Source: Apostichopus japonicus (Eukaryota; Echinodermata; Holothuroidea; Aspidochirotida; Stichopodidae). From it: a stretch of 64,000 nt of DNA. Position numbers and translations under genes: made by a program. This document shows, piece by piece, positions 51,115 through 61,870 of this stretch. Positions within the stretch are counted from its first letter, which is position 1. The number at the start of each line of letters is the position of its first letter. The DNA lies in NCBI RefSeq assembly GCF_037975245.1, contig NC_092579.1:8276001-8340000 (forward strand), written 5' to 3'. The notes beneath the pieces are model-generated. The model was not told the origin of the DNA, did not search any database, and was given only the letters and a program-made list of their open reading frames with translations.

Positions 51115-51582
51115 GGCTAAGCACATCACTCCTGTACTCCGTTCATTGCATTGGCTTCCCGTCTCTCAGCGCATCCAGTTTAAGATCCTACTTCACACCT
51201 GCAAAGCGATCAACGGGCTTGGCTCTCAATATATTACTGACCTTCTTAATCCTTTGCGTCGGTCAACTACAGTTACGCTCCGCTCTTCCTATCATGCGCA
51301 TTTGCAATTAACTCCTGGTCCACGTACCCGCACTCGTTATGGCGACCCTGCCTTTTCTGTCGCTGCGCCTTCTCTTTGGAACGAACTCCCATTTCACGTT
51401 CGTGACTCTCCCTCCCTTTGTATTTTCAAGAGACAACTTAAAACATTTCTGTTTGATTCCTAGTTTTTTTTGTGTTTTTTTTCTTGTTTTCCTTGGTTTC
51501 CTTTGTCTCTTTCCTACTTTGCAAAGCGATTTGAAACGCTGTATTAAGCGCTATATAAATTTTTATAATTATTAATATTAAG
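51115..51582 (+). mobile_element. L2/CR1-type LINE, 3' end fragment
   Basis: The frame reads ITPVLRSLHWLPVSQRIQFK, then ILLHTCKAINGL, later RYGDPAFSVAAPSLWNELPF and LKTFLFDS, the standard C-terminus of L2/CR1-clade reverse transcriptase polyproteins. The 3' tail AAAGCGATTTGAAACGCT with GCGCTATATAAATTTTTAT and ATT repeats is typical of L2. The copy is 5'-truncated; this last part of the ORF is open to its stop. Confidence 0.9.
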
Positions 51583-53034
51583 CACCTTTAAATATGACTT
51601 AAGGCACAGCATTAATTTTTGAAGAGACAACAATGACATGTAGATTCGTCAGATTCCATTGCAAACGAGACTTTTTTCGCCCGAAATAAAAAATTTAACG
51701 TGAAATGGCCCGAACTAACATGTTTACATTAATGATAACCGCAATCAGCTGCAAAGTCTTATAGTAGCGACAAACAATCTATGACAAATGTAATTACTTT
51801 AAACCCTCACAACTCCCTACTCAGAGTTAACCATATTGATTTCTGTTTGGACAGACAGAGAGGTTAAGTTATAGGAATGAACGACAACTACGAAATTCTT
51901 CTATAGTAAGTCGTCAGATTGTTGATGACGTCACTAGCTATCGCTACGAGGAATCAAGAAATATATACTGTAACATCTACGGTTTAACTCACTGGACCCT
52001 CACTCTGACACTATGATACAGTCTAGGGAAATCGCAGAGTAATTAATTCTCTTCTGGCATACAGTTTTTGCTTCATAGTCGCTACAAGAGAACAAGGAAT
52101 ACCAATACCTTTGTAGCGGAACTAGCAGGACTATGCCCCTGGAGCCGCTTCAGGCCTAGGTACTGGATGCCGTGCCCGTCCCCCTTCACCCAAACAGACT
52201 ATACTGTGTACCCATATATTACAACCCCACCCCCTTAAATTGTTGGCACCCCTTCTAAAATTATTGTGCCCCTCCATGTCCGAATTCTTGAATACGGGCT
52301 CGACCACATTGGGGGTCACTTTCGCCCACCCACCCACTCCAAGACCATTATAATATACGAGATTGGAAACTCCCTCTCACATCTCTGAATACACAGTTTT
52401 AATCCTTACACTTATTGCTGCTGTTGCCTGCCATTTTAAGTTTTCAATAGACTTTTTTTTTCTGCCAGTCACTGGATTTGTTTCACCTCCAATATCTACG
52501 CATGTGCAGTCCGTTCCTGCATATGACATCATCATGAAGTCTTCTCTAATTTCGAAATGAACAGGTACCGAGCGGAGTATTAAAAACTACGGAAGCGTAG
52601 AAGAGACATTGCATTGACGAGTTATCGATAAAACTTGACAAAACGACAATTATCTGCAAATTGACAAGTTGACGAGATGGTAACTTGACAAAATTCAGAA
52701 AATTGACGTTTTGACGAGATAACGGATCTCGTCAATGCATCAATTTTCTGCAATTTGACGAGTTGCACAGTTGCAACTCGCGATTGATCATAATATAGCT
52801 GAGTTGAACAAAACAATTTTCTGAATTTTGTCATTTTGTCGAGATGGTAGTAAGTGATCGACTCGAAAGTTTAGATGTCCGAAATGAATAGGGGGAAGAG
52901 TACGTTGCAAGAAACGTGACAGCGATCCTTCCCATTTTCTATTGAACAATATGGATATGTAAAGGGGCCTTCTAAAATGACTGAGGAAATACCCAGCATA
53001 TCTCGTACCTACCATATGAAATTAATCTTGGCAA
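51583..53034. other. No gene; small foldback sequence at 52620-52860
   Basis: A TGACGTCA palindrome lies at 51926-51933. Between 52620 and 52860 the motif TTGACGAGAT and the inverted pair ACTTGACAAAATTCAGAAAA / CAATTTTCTGAATTTTGTCA (52693 and 52813 regions) suggest a small foldback repeat. The remainder is unremarkable. Confidence 0.45.
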
Positions 53035-53310
53035 CACGTATGACTCATTACAAATGAAAACACCTAACAAATTTAGTGAATCATAAAGAAGGGAATTCCT
53101 GCAATTGAAAACCGTTTGGGATAACCCCTATGATTCATTGAAAATAAATGCATCTCAACACGGCTTTGACGTCATCAACAATTATATTTGCAAACAGTTA
53201 TACAGCCTTGTTAACAGAATGACGTATATAGCCTATATTCGATATGCTCGATGGAACACAAGGTCGAATAGCCTCGATATTGTTCATTGTATATATATAG
53301 CGCCATTACC
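53035..53310. repeat. Upstream cassette, copy 2
   Basis: Contains TATGACTCATT, GGGAATTCCTGC, CCCCTATGATTCATT, TTGACGTCATC (TGACGTCA at 53167-53174), TAACAGAATGACGTA, TATGCTCGATGGAACACAAG, and TATAGCGCCA at the end. Same order as copy 3. Confidence 0.65.
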
Positions 53311-54228
53311 ATCACGATATACTACTAGAGTCCCAATTCATATAGACACTAATAACAAAATGACTCAACGTTGGAAGTTATCTAGGCCTTTACTGTCAAC
53401 TGAGTATAAAATCCTCATCTACCATTATCATTGAGCATTTTATAATCTACCAGAAACAATTTGTAGGGAAAATATGAACGTGTAAGAGGGAAAACAAATG
53501 TTCATGCATACCTTTAAGAAAGATATTAAAACTTTAATAGGTCTCATAATAGCCACTAAATTAGCAAATCTAGCACTCAGCTCATCAAAGTTTGACAGAG
53601 TTCCTTATGCAAGTACTAAGTTTCTTTTCATTCTTCTATAGACATAAATGGGAATCAATAAGAAAAAAAGTTTTCCATTTTACATTAAAGTCGATGATAT
53701 GCCTGCATGCTTATAGTTTTCATCGTTTAACTCTTATCCAGCAGTCATTTCAGATCATACCATCAACGTATCAAACTACAAATAACCGCAAGTGGAATTT
53801 ATGAAAGCTAACAAAGCTATTTATGGTAATATAAATTGACTCATTCCATGTATGCGTGTAGTTGGCTAGTTCATTCATTTCTGTTTTCGGAGCTGTTCCT
53901 ATAAATAACACCAATGTTGACTCAAAGAAAACTAGCAAAAGAGGGGCAAAATGGTTGTGTCTAACAGCCTGACAGTAACATAAGACCCTGGAACATTTAC
54001 ATATAGTTTGATGCATATATATACACTGTCGCTTTAGTAGTTCAGCAGTTTCTTAATCTTTCTCTCTTGAAATCAAATTGAAAATCGTCTTGAAACGGTT
54101 GGAACTTCGGAAAGAAGGGAAAGAGATGGAGAGCGCATGAAGCGATAGAAAAAGCTATGCTGAGAGATACCCACAATTACCTCCGTAATACGTCACGCGA
54201 TGAAGAAGATACCAGATGAAACCAATCA

Positions 54229-54545
54229 GGGTAACCCCTATGACTTATTCAAAATTCCAACAACAAAAAAACAGTTGTGATTCATAAAGTAGGGAATTCC
54301 GTCAAACCCAAACCTTGTTAGGGTATATGAACAATACATAAAACTATATAGGTTATCACCTATAAGATCTACCTGTGATAAGTTGCTTCAATCACCTAAC
54401 TCAACACCTCTATGACGTCATTCACACGTGAACCTTCACAAACAATCGTAGAATTTGCTAACAGAAATGACGTAGTCTGTTTATATGCTCCATTGAACAC
54501 AGGGTCGAAAAACCGGGATAAAATTTGTCTTTGTATAGCGCCAGC
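54229..54545. repeat. Upstream cassette, copy 3 (before gene D)
   Basis: Starts GGGTAACCCCTATGAC. It has AAGTAGGGAATTCC, CTCTATGACGTCATTC (TGACGTCA at 54413-54420), CTAACAGAAATGACGTAG, TATGCTCCATTGAACACAGG and TATAGCGCCA. It lies about 1.7 kb before the gene D promoter. Confidence 0.65.
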
Positions 54546-55442
54546 ACTATGACGCTAGGCCTCGAGTTCTATTTCAGTGACGTAATACCTTATTAGGGGT
54601 AGATATTCAATCCCTTACAGCAGATCCATAGTTTTTCGGTGAATACCGATAACAGCTACCAACTAGCGGTACATAAGAAAATATCGCAAACAATTTCGGT
54701 AAATAGTAATGCCCGCGCCAGCTTGCCAAATATTACACTACTTTGTTTTACAACTTACAATATGTTTGCAGATAGACTTTAATGCTGAAAACATCTAGAA
54801 AATCTTACATATTAAAGTTACTATCTTTTCAATCGGTCTATAATCCCCATTTTTAGAAAATTTCGAAGCTGTTACTGTTGTCTTTCTGTCGTAACCCTTT
54901 AACTTCCCTTACAGGGATTGAACCCTTGCACTGATATATTATTTAACAGAACCAATATGCCATGATGGAAGTTTGTAAGGAAAAGCGTCATTGCTTTACG
55001 ACATGTTTAGAGTTCTCATTATAAATGCTAGCACCCGAATTCATTCAGTTCATCAACGTATGAAACAGAACTCACAAGTAATAAGTTCCTTCTACATATT
55101 CGTCCACGGACATAAACTTTAGGTGGACTGAATAAAAACATTTCCAATCTACACATTGATGAACCTGGTATACCCTTATTGAGGTATAACCGAAATAAGT
55201 GTTTCTGACGTTTACTGGTTGTCGGATGTGGGTACCGTCCGAAACAAAACACTTGGGGATTCCTGATTGGTTAGTATATATCAATTACTTGTATTGTACT
55301 ATCAGCTGCTCATGAAATCGTCTAGGTAATAAAGCTGATTATTCGGTTGGTTGTTGGTTGGTTAATCGATTAATTCGTTACAAACTGTCGGGATCATAAT
55401 GAGTTTTAAGGTGGGAAATAATTCATATTGGGAGCTCTAAAG
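54546..55442. other. No gene recognised
   Basis: Sequence between the upstream cassette and the hAT-type MITE; short ORFs only. Confidence 0.4.
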
Positions 55443-55974
55443 CAGGTTTTCCCTAACTTTATCCCCCAGGAACCCCCTGTGGATGTCAGAGTTGTCCACG
55501 AACCCCCAAATTTTCGAGACACGATCTGATTCATTATTGTCACTCAACAACAAATTTCAAGCATGAATTTATGCTAACTTTGCTTTATGTCGGGCAAAAT
55601 GGAGGTCATCTGGAATTTTCAAAATAATAATAATTACTTTGGCCAACCTTTCAGTTACTTTCTCAGCTCTTTATCTTCACGACGTACTGTCATGCGTACA
55701 CCAACTTCACCAAAGTCATGCGGCCTGTGTCTGTTTCATAATTCAATTATTTATCACTTGAACGGTACGGTACTACTATGGCAACATATGCGTATGGAAC
55801 GCGAAAAATAGTTTGTCGATAGGTACGACTTTGTATATTACTAAATTATATGATATATCAGATTTTAGTTCAACAAAAAGTACTCTAGTTTTAAATTCAG
55901 AAACGTCTCCCGAACCCCCTGGGATGGACTCACGCACCCCCTTGGGGTTCATGCAACCAGTTAGGGAACCCCTG
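55443..55974. mobile_element. hAT-type nonautonomous DNA transposon (532 bp)
   Basis: The left end CAGGTTTTCCCTAACT and right end AGTTAGGGAACCCCTG form a 16-bp TIR with two mismatches. A perfect 8-bp target duplication CTCTAAAG flanks it (55435-55442 and 55975-55982). The 8-bp duplication and the CAG...CTG ends are the hAT signature. It contains only a short ORF that does not resemble a transposase. Confidence 0.93.
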
Positions 55975-56195
55975 CTCTAAAGTAACCCACACGATTAAAA
56001 CTAATATTAAGGACCCAGTGTAGACAGTTATGACGGAGCACTTTTTAAACATTTTCAATGATTGCACGTTATTGGCCATTCTTCATTTACTTTAATTTTC
56101 TGACAAATTGGATTTTATTATAAATATACAATACATAGTCTGGTAAGGTCATTCAAGCAAATCTGATTTCGAGGTCACAAAATCAGATCGGTGGG

Positions 56196-56289
56196 CATTC
56201 CTCGTGCGGCTCGTGAGTCATTGTCTTATAATAATAATAGGTGTCATGTTTCGTCAATAGTTAATTTTAGTGAGCAAAACGTTATAAAA
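56196..56289 (+). promoter_or_regulatory. Gene D promoter (AP-1 site plus TATA box)
   Basis: ATTCCTCGTGC at 56197-56207, TGAGTCA at 56214-56220, AATAATAGGTG, TTTTAGTGAG and TATAAAAA at 56283-56290. Partial similarity to the gene C promoter continues further upstream (CATTCAAGCAA, GAGGT). Confidence 0.75.
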
Positions 56290-56309
56290 ATGGCCATGAA
56301 TCTTTCAAA

Positions 56310-56481
56310 TCTCCACAAATCACGGAGAAGTCTTCACATACAGACATCAGCTGTTTAATGAAAATTGAACTATACGAGGGTTACCATCCTGCTACTTCAC
56401 AACACTGAGAAAGAAACTCCTGAAGAATTACCAAGAAAATAAGAAAAACTCTCAACTCATCTTAAATACCCAATACATTTG
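56310..56481 (+). other. Gene D 5' UTR exon with a small upstream ORF
   Basis: Start estimated from the TATA box; ends at donor G|GTAAGT after 56481. Unlike gene C, it carries an ATG at 56358 opening a 16-codon ORF (MKIELYEGYHPATSQH) that stops at 56408, before the main start. Intron 1 ends at the acceptor CTTTTAG at 57618. Confidence 0.65.
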
Positions 56482-57653
56482 GTAAGTACACTATGTACGT
56501 GCTTCTACTTTAAAATAGTCATTCAGTTGAATTGATTTTTCTGTAGCAATTGTAGTGAGCAATTCTTCAATAAACAAATGTTTGGTATACTAATTTCCTT
56601 TTATTTCATTGTATAATTGTAAATCAGCATTAATTGTTTAACTTTGTAAAGATAGTCTAGCCGTTTTATCTACATTTAGAACAAAGGAAATTTTAGAAGA
56701 ATAAAAATATCTCAATCGATCTATTATAAATTAAATCATATTTCTTTCTTTATTATTTAAATCTCCATTATATAAACTTTAAATTTAAAGGATTTTTCAA
56801 TTGCATTCGTATCAACATTTCAGTTTAAAAAGGGTAAATGCAATATGATATCCAAGTTATGAAACAGGCAATGTAACATATCCAAAAATATTTCACTGAC
56901 TGAAAGGGAATCAGCAAAGTAAAACACTTTACTTGAAATGTTCAAGATTAAATGTTTACGATTGTAATAGCTAACACTGCTTACTTTTGAGGTAATTTCG
57001 GTGTACCACCACTGTGCAAAACACTTCGGAATTTATATATAACATACTCTCATCATTTCTGATGAGATCCTTTTTGGATTAAAGTAACAGACAGATTTTG
57101 TAGGCAGCCAAGTATTCCTCATGTAAAGAACGACCATGGTATTTCAGGTTATTGTGAACTGAAATTAAATGTTAACTCATCATATATGGCTAACCTATGT
57201 AGTGTCCACACTGCTGTCCCATTGTACAACACTGTTTTGTCGTATTCCTTATTATGTTCACCCCGCCATGATTATAGCTCCAAACGCGTTCGATGTCGCA
57301 GTGAATGTGCTTAAAAATATTTTCATTTGGTTCTTTAAAAGTATTATAATAATGGGATATGGCACATACAACAAAATTAAGCTTAGTTGGTTTAAACCGT
57401 CCCATAAATTAAATTGTTGAGTGTTTTCTTTATATATTTTTTTTAAATTTTTTTTATTATCATTCCATCAAGTATCCAAAAATTGTTGAGTGTTGTTTAG
57501 GAGCCTGAAGATGATATTGAAAATATGTAGTGATAAAACTGTAAAAACATCGAATTCAATATTGATATAATTTCGTTCCTCTTGTTTTCAACCTAACTTC
57601 CTCTTTATCTCCTTTTAGCTAACCAAAAAAGACAGTTTAAATATCAACTCACA

Positions 57654-60305
57654 ATGAAGCTTCATCTGGCATTTGTTTCCATGTCTCTATTTCTTGGAGT
57701 GATGATTTTGTTGCTACCACAACAGTCAGAGACAGCCCCAATCTTATTACGGAAAGGTAAATTTATTGATGAAACATTATGTAGAACAAGAAATTATCCG
57801 AATAATTAAAGATATTTCTTCCCGGTATATTAGGACTTTTACGTACACATATCAATTAAAATAAGCACTGTATCTATTTTTATTATACTCCTGTCAAGGC
57901 AAAGCCATGGTCGATTTTCCAATTTTTTGTATTTTAAGCAATTCAAATGATTTCATTCAAAAAAGTTAAGTTTGTTACAGATTGTAATGTATACAGTTTA
58001 GTTACAATTTCTATTGTTGTATTAATCCGTGTTGAGCTGTCATTTGAACAAACATAGGCTTGAAAAATATCTATTAATCATGATAATGGGCTCCTTTTAT
58101 AAGTATCGATAACCATATACAGAAACCAAACACGGTAGTGATTGCATTAAAATCAAAATTGTTTAACTACTTTATACTGAGACAAAGACGAAACAAAGAT
58201 ATCAGACAAATTGAAGTGTTCTAAATTGTCCAAAGTTTAAGCAACTATATCTTCATTAAATTTAGAATTGAACTTAACAAGAATCTCACCGTTGATATGA
58301 ATTAATTGATAATATATTACACCGAGTTAGTGTGATAAAAGTAATACATCTATTTCTTTTAAAATTCCCAACAGGTACAGGTGGACATTTTTTTCTTGAA
58401 GTGAACGCTAATAAATTAAGACAACGTAGAAGTGAGGAAAATAGCTCACAAAGTAACGATAACGATGAAAGTGATGATACAGAGAACACAACTGACGAAG
58501 ATGAAGAGGATGCAGTTACTGAAGTCGAGGATGAAGATGCAGTGACTGGCGCTCCAGCTGCAAGACGTCGCAGAAGTGCCGATAATAGCACTTCTGATGA
58601 TGACGAGGAGGAGAGCAATGACACAGACGATGAAAGTGATGATACAGAGAACACAACTGACGAAGATGAAGAGGATGCAGTCACCGAAGTCGAGGATGAA
58701 GATGCAGTGACGGATGCTCCAGCTGCAAGACGTCGCAGAAGTGCCGATAATAGCACTTCTGATGATGACGAGGAGGAGAGCAATGACACAGACGATGAAA
58801 GTGATGATACAGAGAACACAACTGACGAAGATGAAGAGGATGCAGTCACCGAAGTCGAGGATGAAGATGCAGTGACGGATGCTCCAGCTGCAAGACGTCG
58901 CAGAAGTGCCGATAATAGCACTTCTGATGATGACGAGGAGGAGAGCAATGACACAGACGATGAAAGTGATGATACAGAGAACACAACTGACGGAGATGAA
59001 GAGGATGCAGTTACCGAAGTCGAGGATGAAGATACAGTGACTGATGCTCCAGCTGCAAGACGTCGCAGAAGTGCCGATAATAGCACTTCTGATGATGACG
59101 AGGAGGAGAGCAATGACACAGACGATGAAAGTGATGATACAGAGAACACAACTGACGAAGATGAAGAGGATGCAATTACTGAAGTCGAGGATGAAGATGT
59201 AGTGACTGAAGCTCCAGCTGTTAGACGTCGCAGAAGTGTCGATAATAGCACTTCTGATGATGACGAGGAGGAGAGCAATGACACAGACGATAAAAGTGAT
59301 GATACAGAGAACACAACTGACGGAGATGAAGAGGATGCAATTACTGAAGTCGAGGATGAAGATGTAGTGACTGAAGCTCCAGCTGTTAGACGTCGCAGAA
59401 GTGCCGATAATAGCACTTCTGATGATGACGAGGAGGAGAGCAATGACACAGACGATGAAAGTGATGATACAGAGAACACAACTGACGAAGATGAAGAGGA
59501 TGCAATTACTGAAGTCGAGGATGAAGATGTAGTGACTGAAGCTCCAGCTGTTAGACGTCGCAGAAGTGTCGATAATAGCACTTCTGATGATGACGAGGAG
59601 GAGAGCAATGACACAGACGATAAAAGTGATGATACAGAGAACACAACTGACGGAGATGAAGAGGATGCAATTACTGAAGTCGAGGATGAAGATGTAGTGA
59701 CTGAAGCTCCAGCTGTTAGACGTCGCAGAAGTGCCGATAATAGCACTTCTGATGATGACGAGGAGGAGAGCAATGACACAGACGATGAAAGTGATGATAC
59801 AGAGAACACAACTGACGAAGATGAAGAGGATGCAATTACTGAAGTCGAGGATGAAGATGTAGTGACTGAAGCTCCAGCTGTTAGACGTCGCAGAAGTGTC
59901 GATAATAGCACTTCTGATGATGACGAGGAGGAGAGCAATGACACAGACGATGAAAGTGATGATACAGAGAACACAACTGACGAAGATGAAGAGGATGCAA
60001 TTACTGAAGTCGAGGATGAAGATGTAGTGACTGAAGCTCCAGCTGTTAGACGTCGCAGAAGTGCCGATAATAGCACTTCTGATGATGACGAGGAGGAGAG
60101 CAATGACACAGACGATGAAAGTGATGATACAGAGAACACAACTGACGAAGATGAAGAGGATGCAATTACTGAAGTCGAGGATGAAGATGTAGTGACTGAA
60201 GCTCCATTTGTTAGACGTCGCAGAAGTGTCGATAATAGCACTTCTGATGATGACGAGGAGGAGGAAATGAATGATGCGGACGCCGAAAAAGACGACGAAA
60301 TTTAA
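57654..60305 (+). CDS. Gene D: secreted acidic polyprotein cut at tetrabasic sites (55-residue repeats)
   Basis: Coding exons 57654-57756 and 58375-60305, phase-1 intron of 618 bp; predicted 677 residues. Signal peptide MKLHLAFVSMSLFLGVMILL plus LPQQSET, then APILLRK and a pro-region with RQRR at 50-53 before S54, nearly the same as gene C. The repeat is 55 residues (165 bp): S(A/V)DNSTSDDDEEESNDTDD, ESDDTENTTDEDEED, TEVEDED, AP, then RRRR. There are eleven RRRR-S sites and ten full units between them, with a final acidic tail ending DDEI. Compared with gene C, each unit lacks the second acidic block and has three N-glycosylation sequons (NST, NDT, NTT). There is no cysteine in the mature part. 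Processing to free acidic peptides is inferred from the convertase sites. Secretion is well supported; function is unknown. Confidence 0.87.
58563..60222 (+). repeat. 165-bp coding tandem repeat of gene D with a 330-bp higher-order period
   Basis: AGACGTCGCAGAAGT recurs every 165 bases from 58563 to 60213 (ten steps). From site 5 (59223) onwards the units alternate RRRRSV and RRRRSA; the blocks starting at 59223 and 59553 carry the same K and G variants and look identical over 330 bp. Confidence 0.95.
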
Positions 60306-60831
60306 AGTGTCTCTTAACGACCAATTAGCTCCTTAAAACTAACGTTTGCCCTCAACAAAATTGCCAAATACTATCTCTTTTAAAATGTAACAATATATAA
60401 CAAAGTTGATTAATGTAAGCCAGTTTGATATCAAAATAGGTGTTTACATTGGAGGCTTTTAACCTTCTGAGAAGATTATTAAAAGTTCTATATCTGAGAG
60501 GAATTATGTGGTTTCCCTTTGAAGCACACATCAAAGTGTTTTTGTTGATGTGTGAAACAGTTATTTTGGCTAGACAACTTTACACGGGGTATAATGAAAT
60601 GGCAACCTGATTACGTACTTACTTTGTCTGTCGTTTGTTCGGAACGATCCTCTACTTATTTAAACAATAATCGATTGAAATGAATAATGAATCAACTAAT
60701 GTTTTTTAATCTTAAAATTTTTTAAGCAAAATGTTCTACATATTGAAGGTATCACATGAAAGCCTTATCGGTTATCGTCCATATAATTAAGAAACTGGGT
60801 ATTTGCTTTCCTTTTCATTTACTAATTTTCG

Positions 60832-60981
60832 CTGTTGGGTATTTTTTATATAGTATCAAGGACAGTGTTTCTTATATTCATTTAAAATACAGGCCCGACG
60901 GTAAGACATACCATTTGGTGCTAGCAGCAATGCTAATTGTTAACCAAGCTTCAATTCTTGCCGCCTGTTATAATTTATGAT
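60832..60981 (+). promoter_or_regulatory. Conserved 3' block of gene D with polyadenylation signal
   Basis: Starts about 527 bases after the stop; third copy of the block behind genes B and C. AATAAA follows at 60999-61004, so the block lies at the end of the 3' UTR. This copy happens to be open in one frame (ending QASILAACYNL), but the other two are not open in that frame. Confidence 0.78.
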
Positions 60982-61004
60982 TGTAAGTAATTATGAGAAA
61001 TAAA

Positions 61005-61870
61005 TACAATTCACGATTACATGACAATTGTTTTGCTCCATTTTGTTGACTCCGGTAGAATTGAATGTATCGTTGTATTGTAGTTGTTACGAACTTTTGG
61101 AAGGAAATTAGTCTCAATATTTCAATTCTTGAATCTGGTCTATGGTGGCAGAATTGAACTGCGTAAGGCAAAATCATAAATTATTGTAAGAATAACAATT
61201 TCATACGACGAAGTGAACAACTAGTTGGACAACAAGTTGGAGGAGGCAATATTATTAGAGGAATGAAAAGAGTGTATTGCTTAATCTGCATATTTCTGGA
61301 ATTTCATGGTTGACAGAACAATGAGGTTATAAAAGTGCCTCTCTGAAGTATTCAACAAAATGCCACTTGGTTAGGGGCTTTTAAAATAATTCCATCGTTC
61401 TTGTGGGGTATCATAACAAGTTTGAATGTATGCAGCAACCACGAAGAGAGTTACTTTATCCCATCAATGGTGCATGAAAGGGAATTAAGTATGACCAGAA
61501 TCCACAATCGACTAGTTTGTGCTACTAATTCTTTAATAAATGAACGATACTATTCATAATCACACACTTATAAGGCCTAGAACAGCTTTCCGTGACCATT
61601 TAGGCCCACGACACATGATCTTTTCTGCTGGACTGGGCCTTGATGTGAAACAAAAACAACGTAATTGATCTCCATTGGCAAGCTACGAAAACTGTAGATA
61701 AAATTTCCGATGACTGAAAAATCACTCGACCCACCGAATTCATTCACCAATCACCACCCAAGATTTTCTCTCGCCCCATAGTTGGCGTAATTATTTCATG
61801 CATTCGACTCTTTGTTTTATCAGTTCAAACTAGCCGTCGGGTCTGTCTTAAGTTAATATGATGTAGACAA
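61005..61870. other. No gene recognised
   Basis: Intergenic sequence after gene D; short ORFs only. Confidence 0.4.

Noticed and set aside
2163-56220. Apparent excess of AP-1 heptamers (TGAGTCA/TGACTCA)
   Set aside because: About ten copies in the window is near what base composition predicts. Only the two promoter copies with conserved context are treated as meaningful.
58286-60241. 651-codon antisense ORF opposite gene D
   Set aside because: Same cause: a shadow of the repetitive acidic sense frame.
60756-60980. 74-codon ORF over the conserved 3' block of gene D
   Set aside because: The copies behind genes B and C do not keep this frame open although their DNA is equally conserved, so protein coding is not the reason for the conservation.
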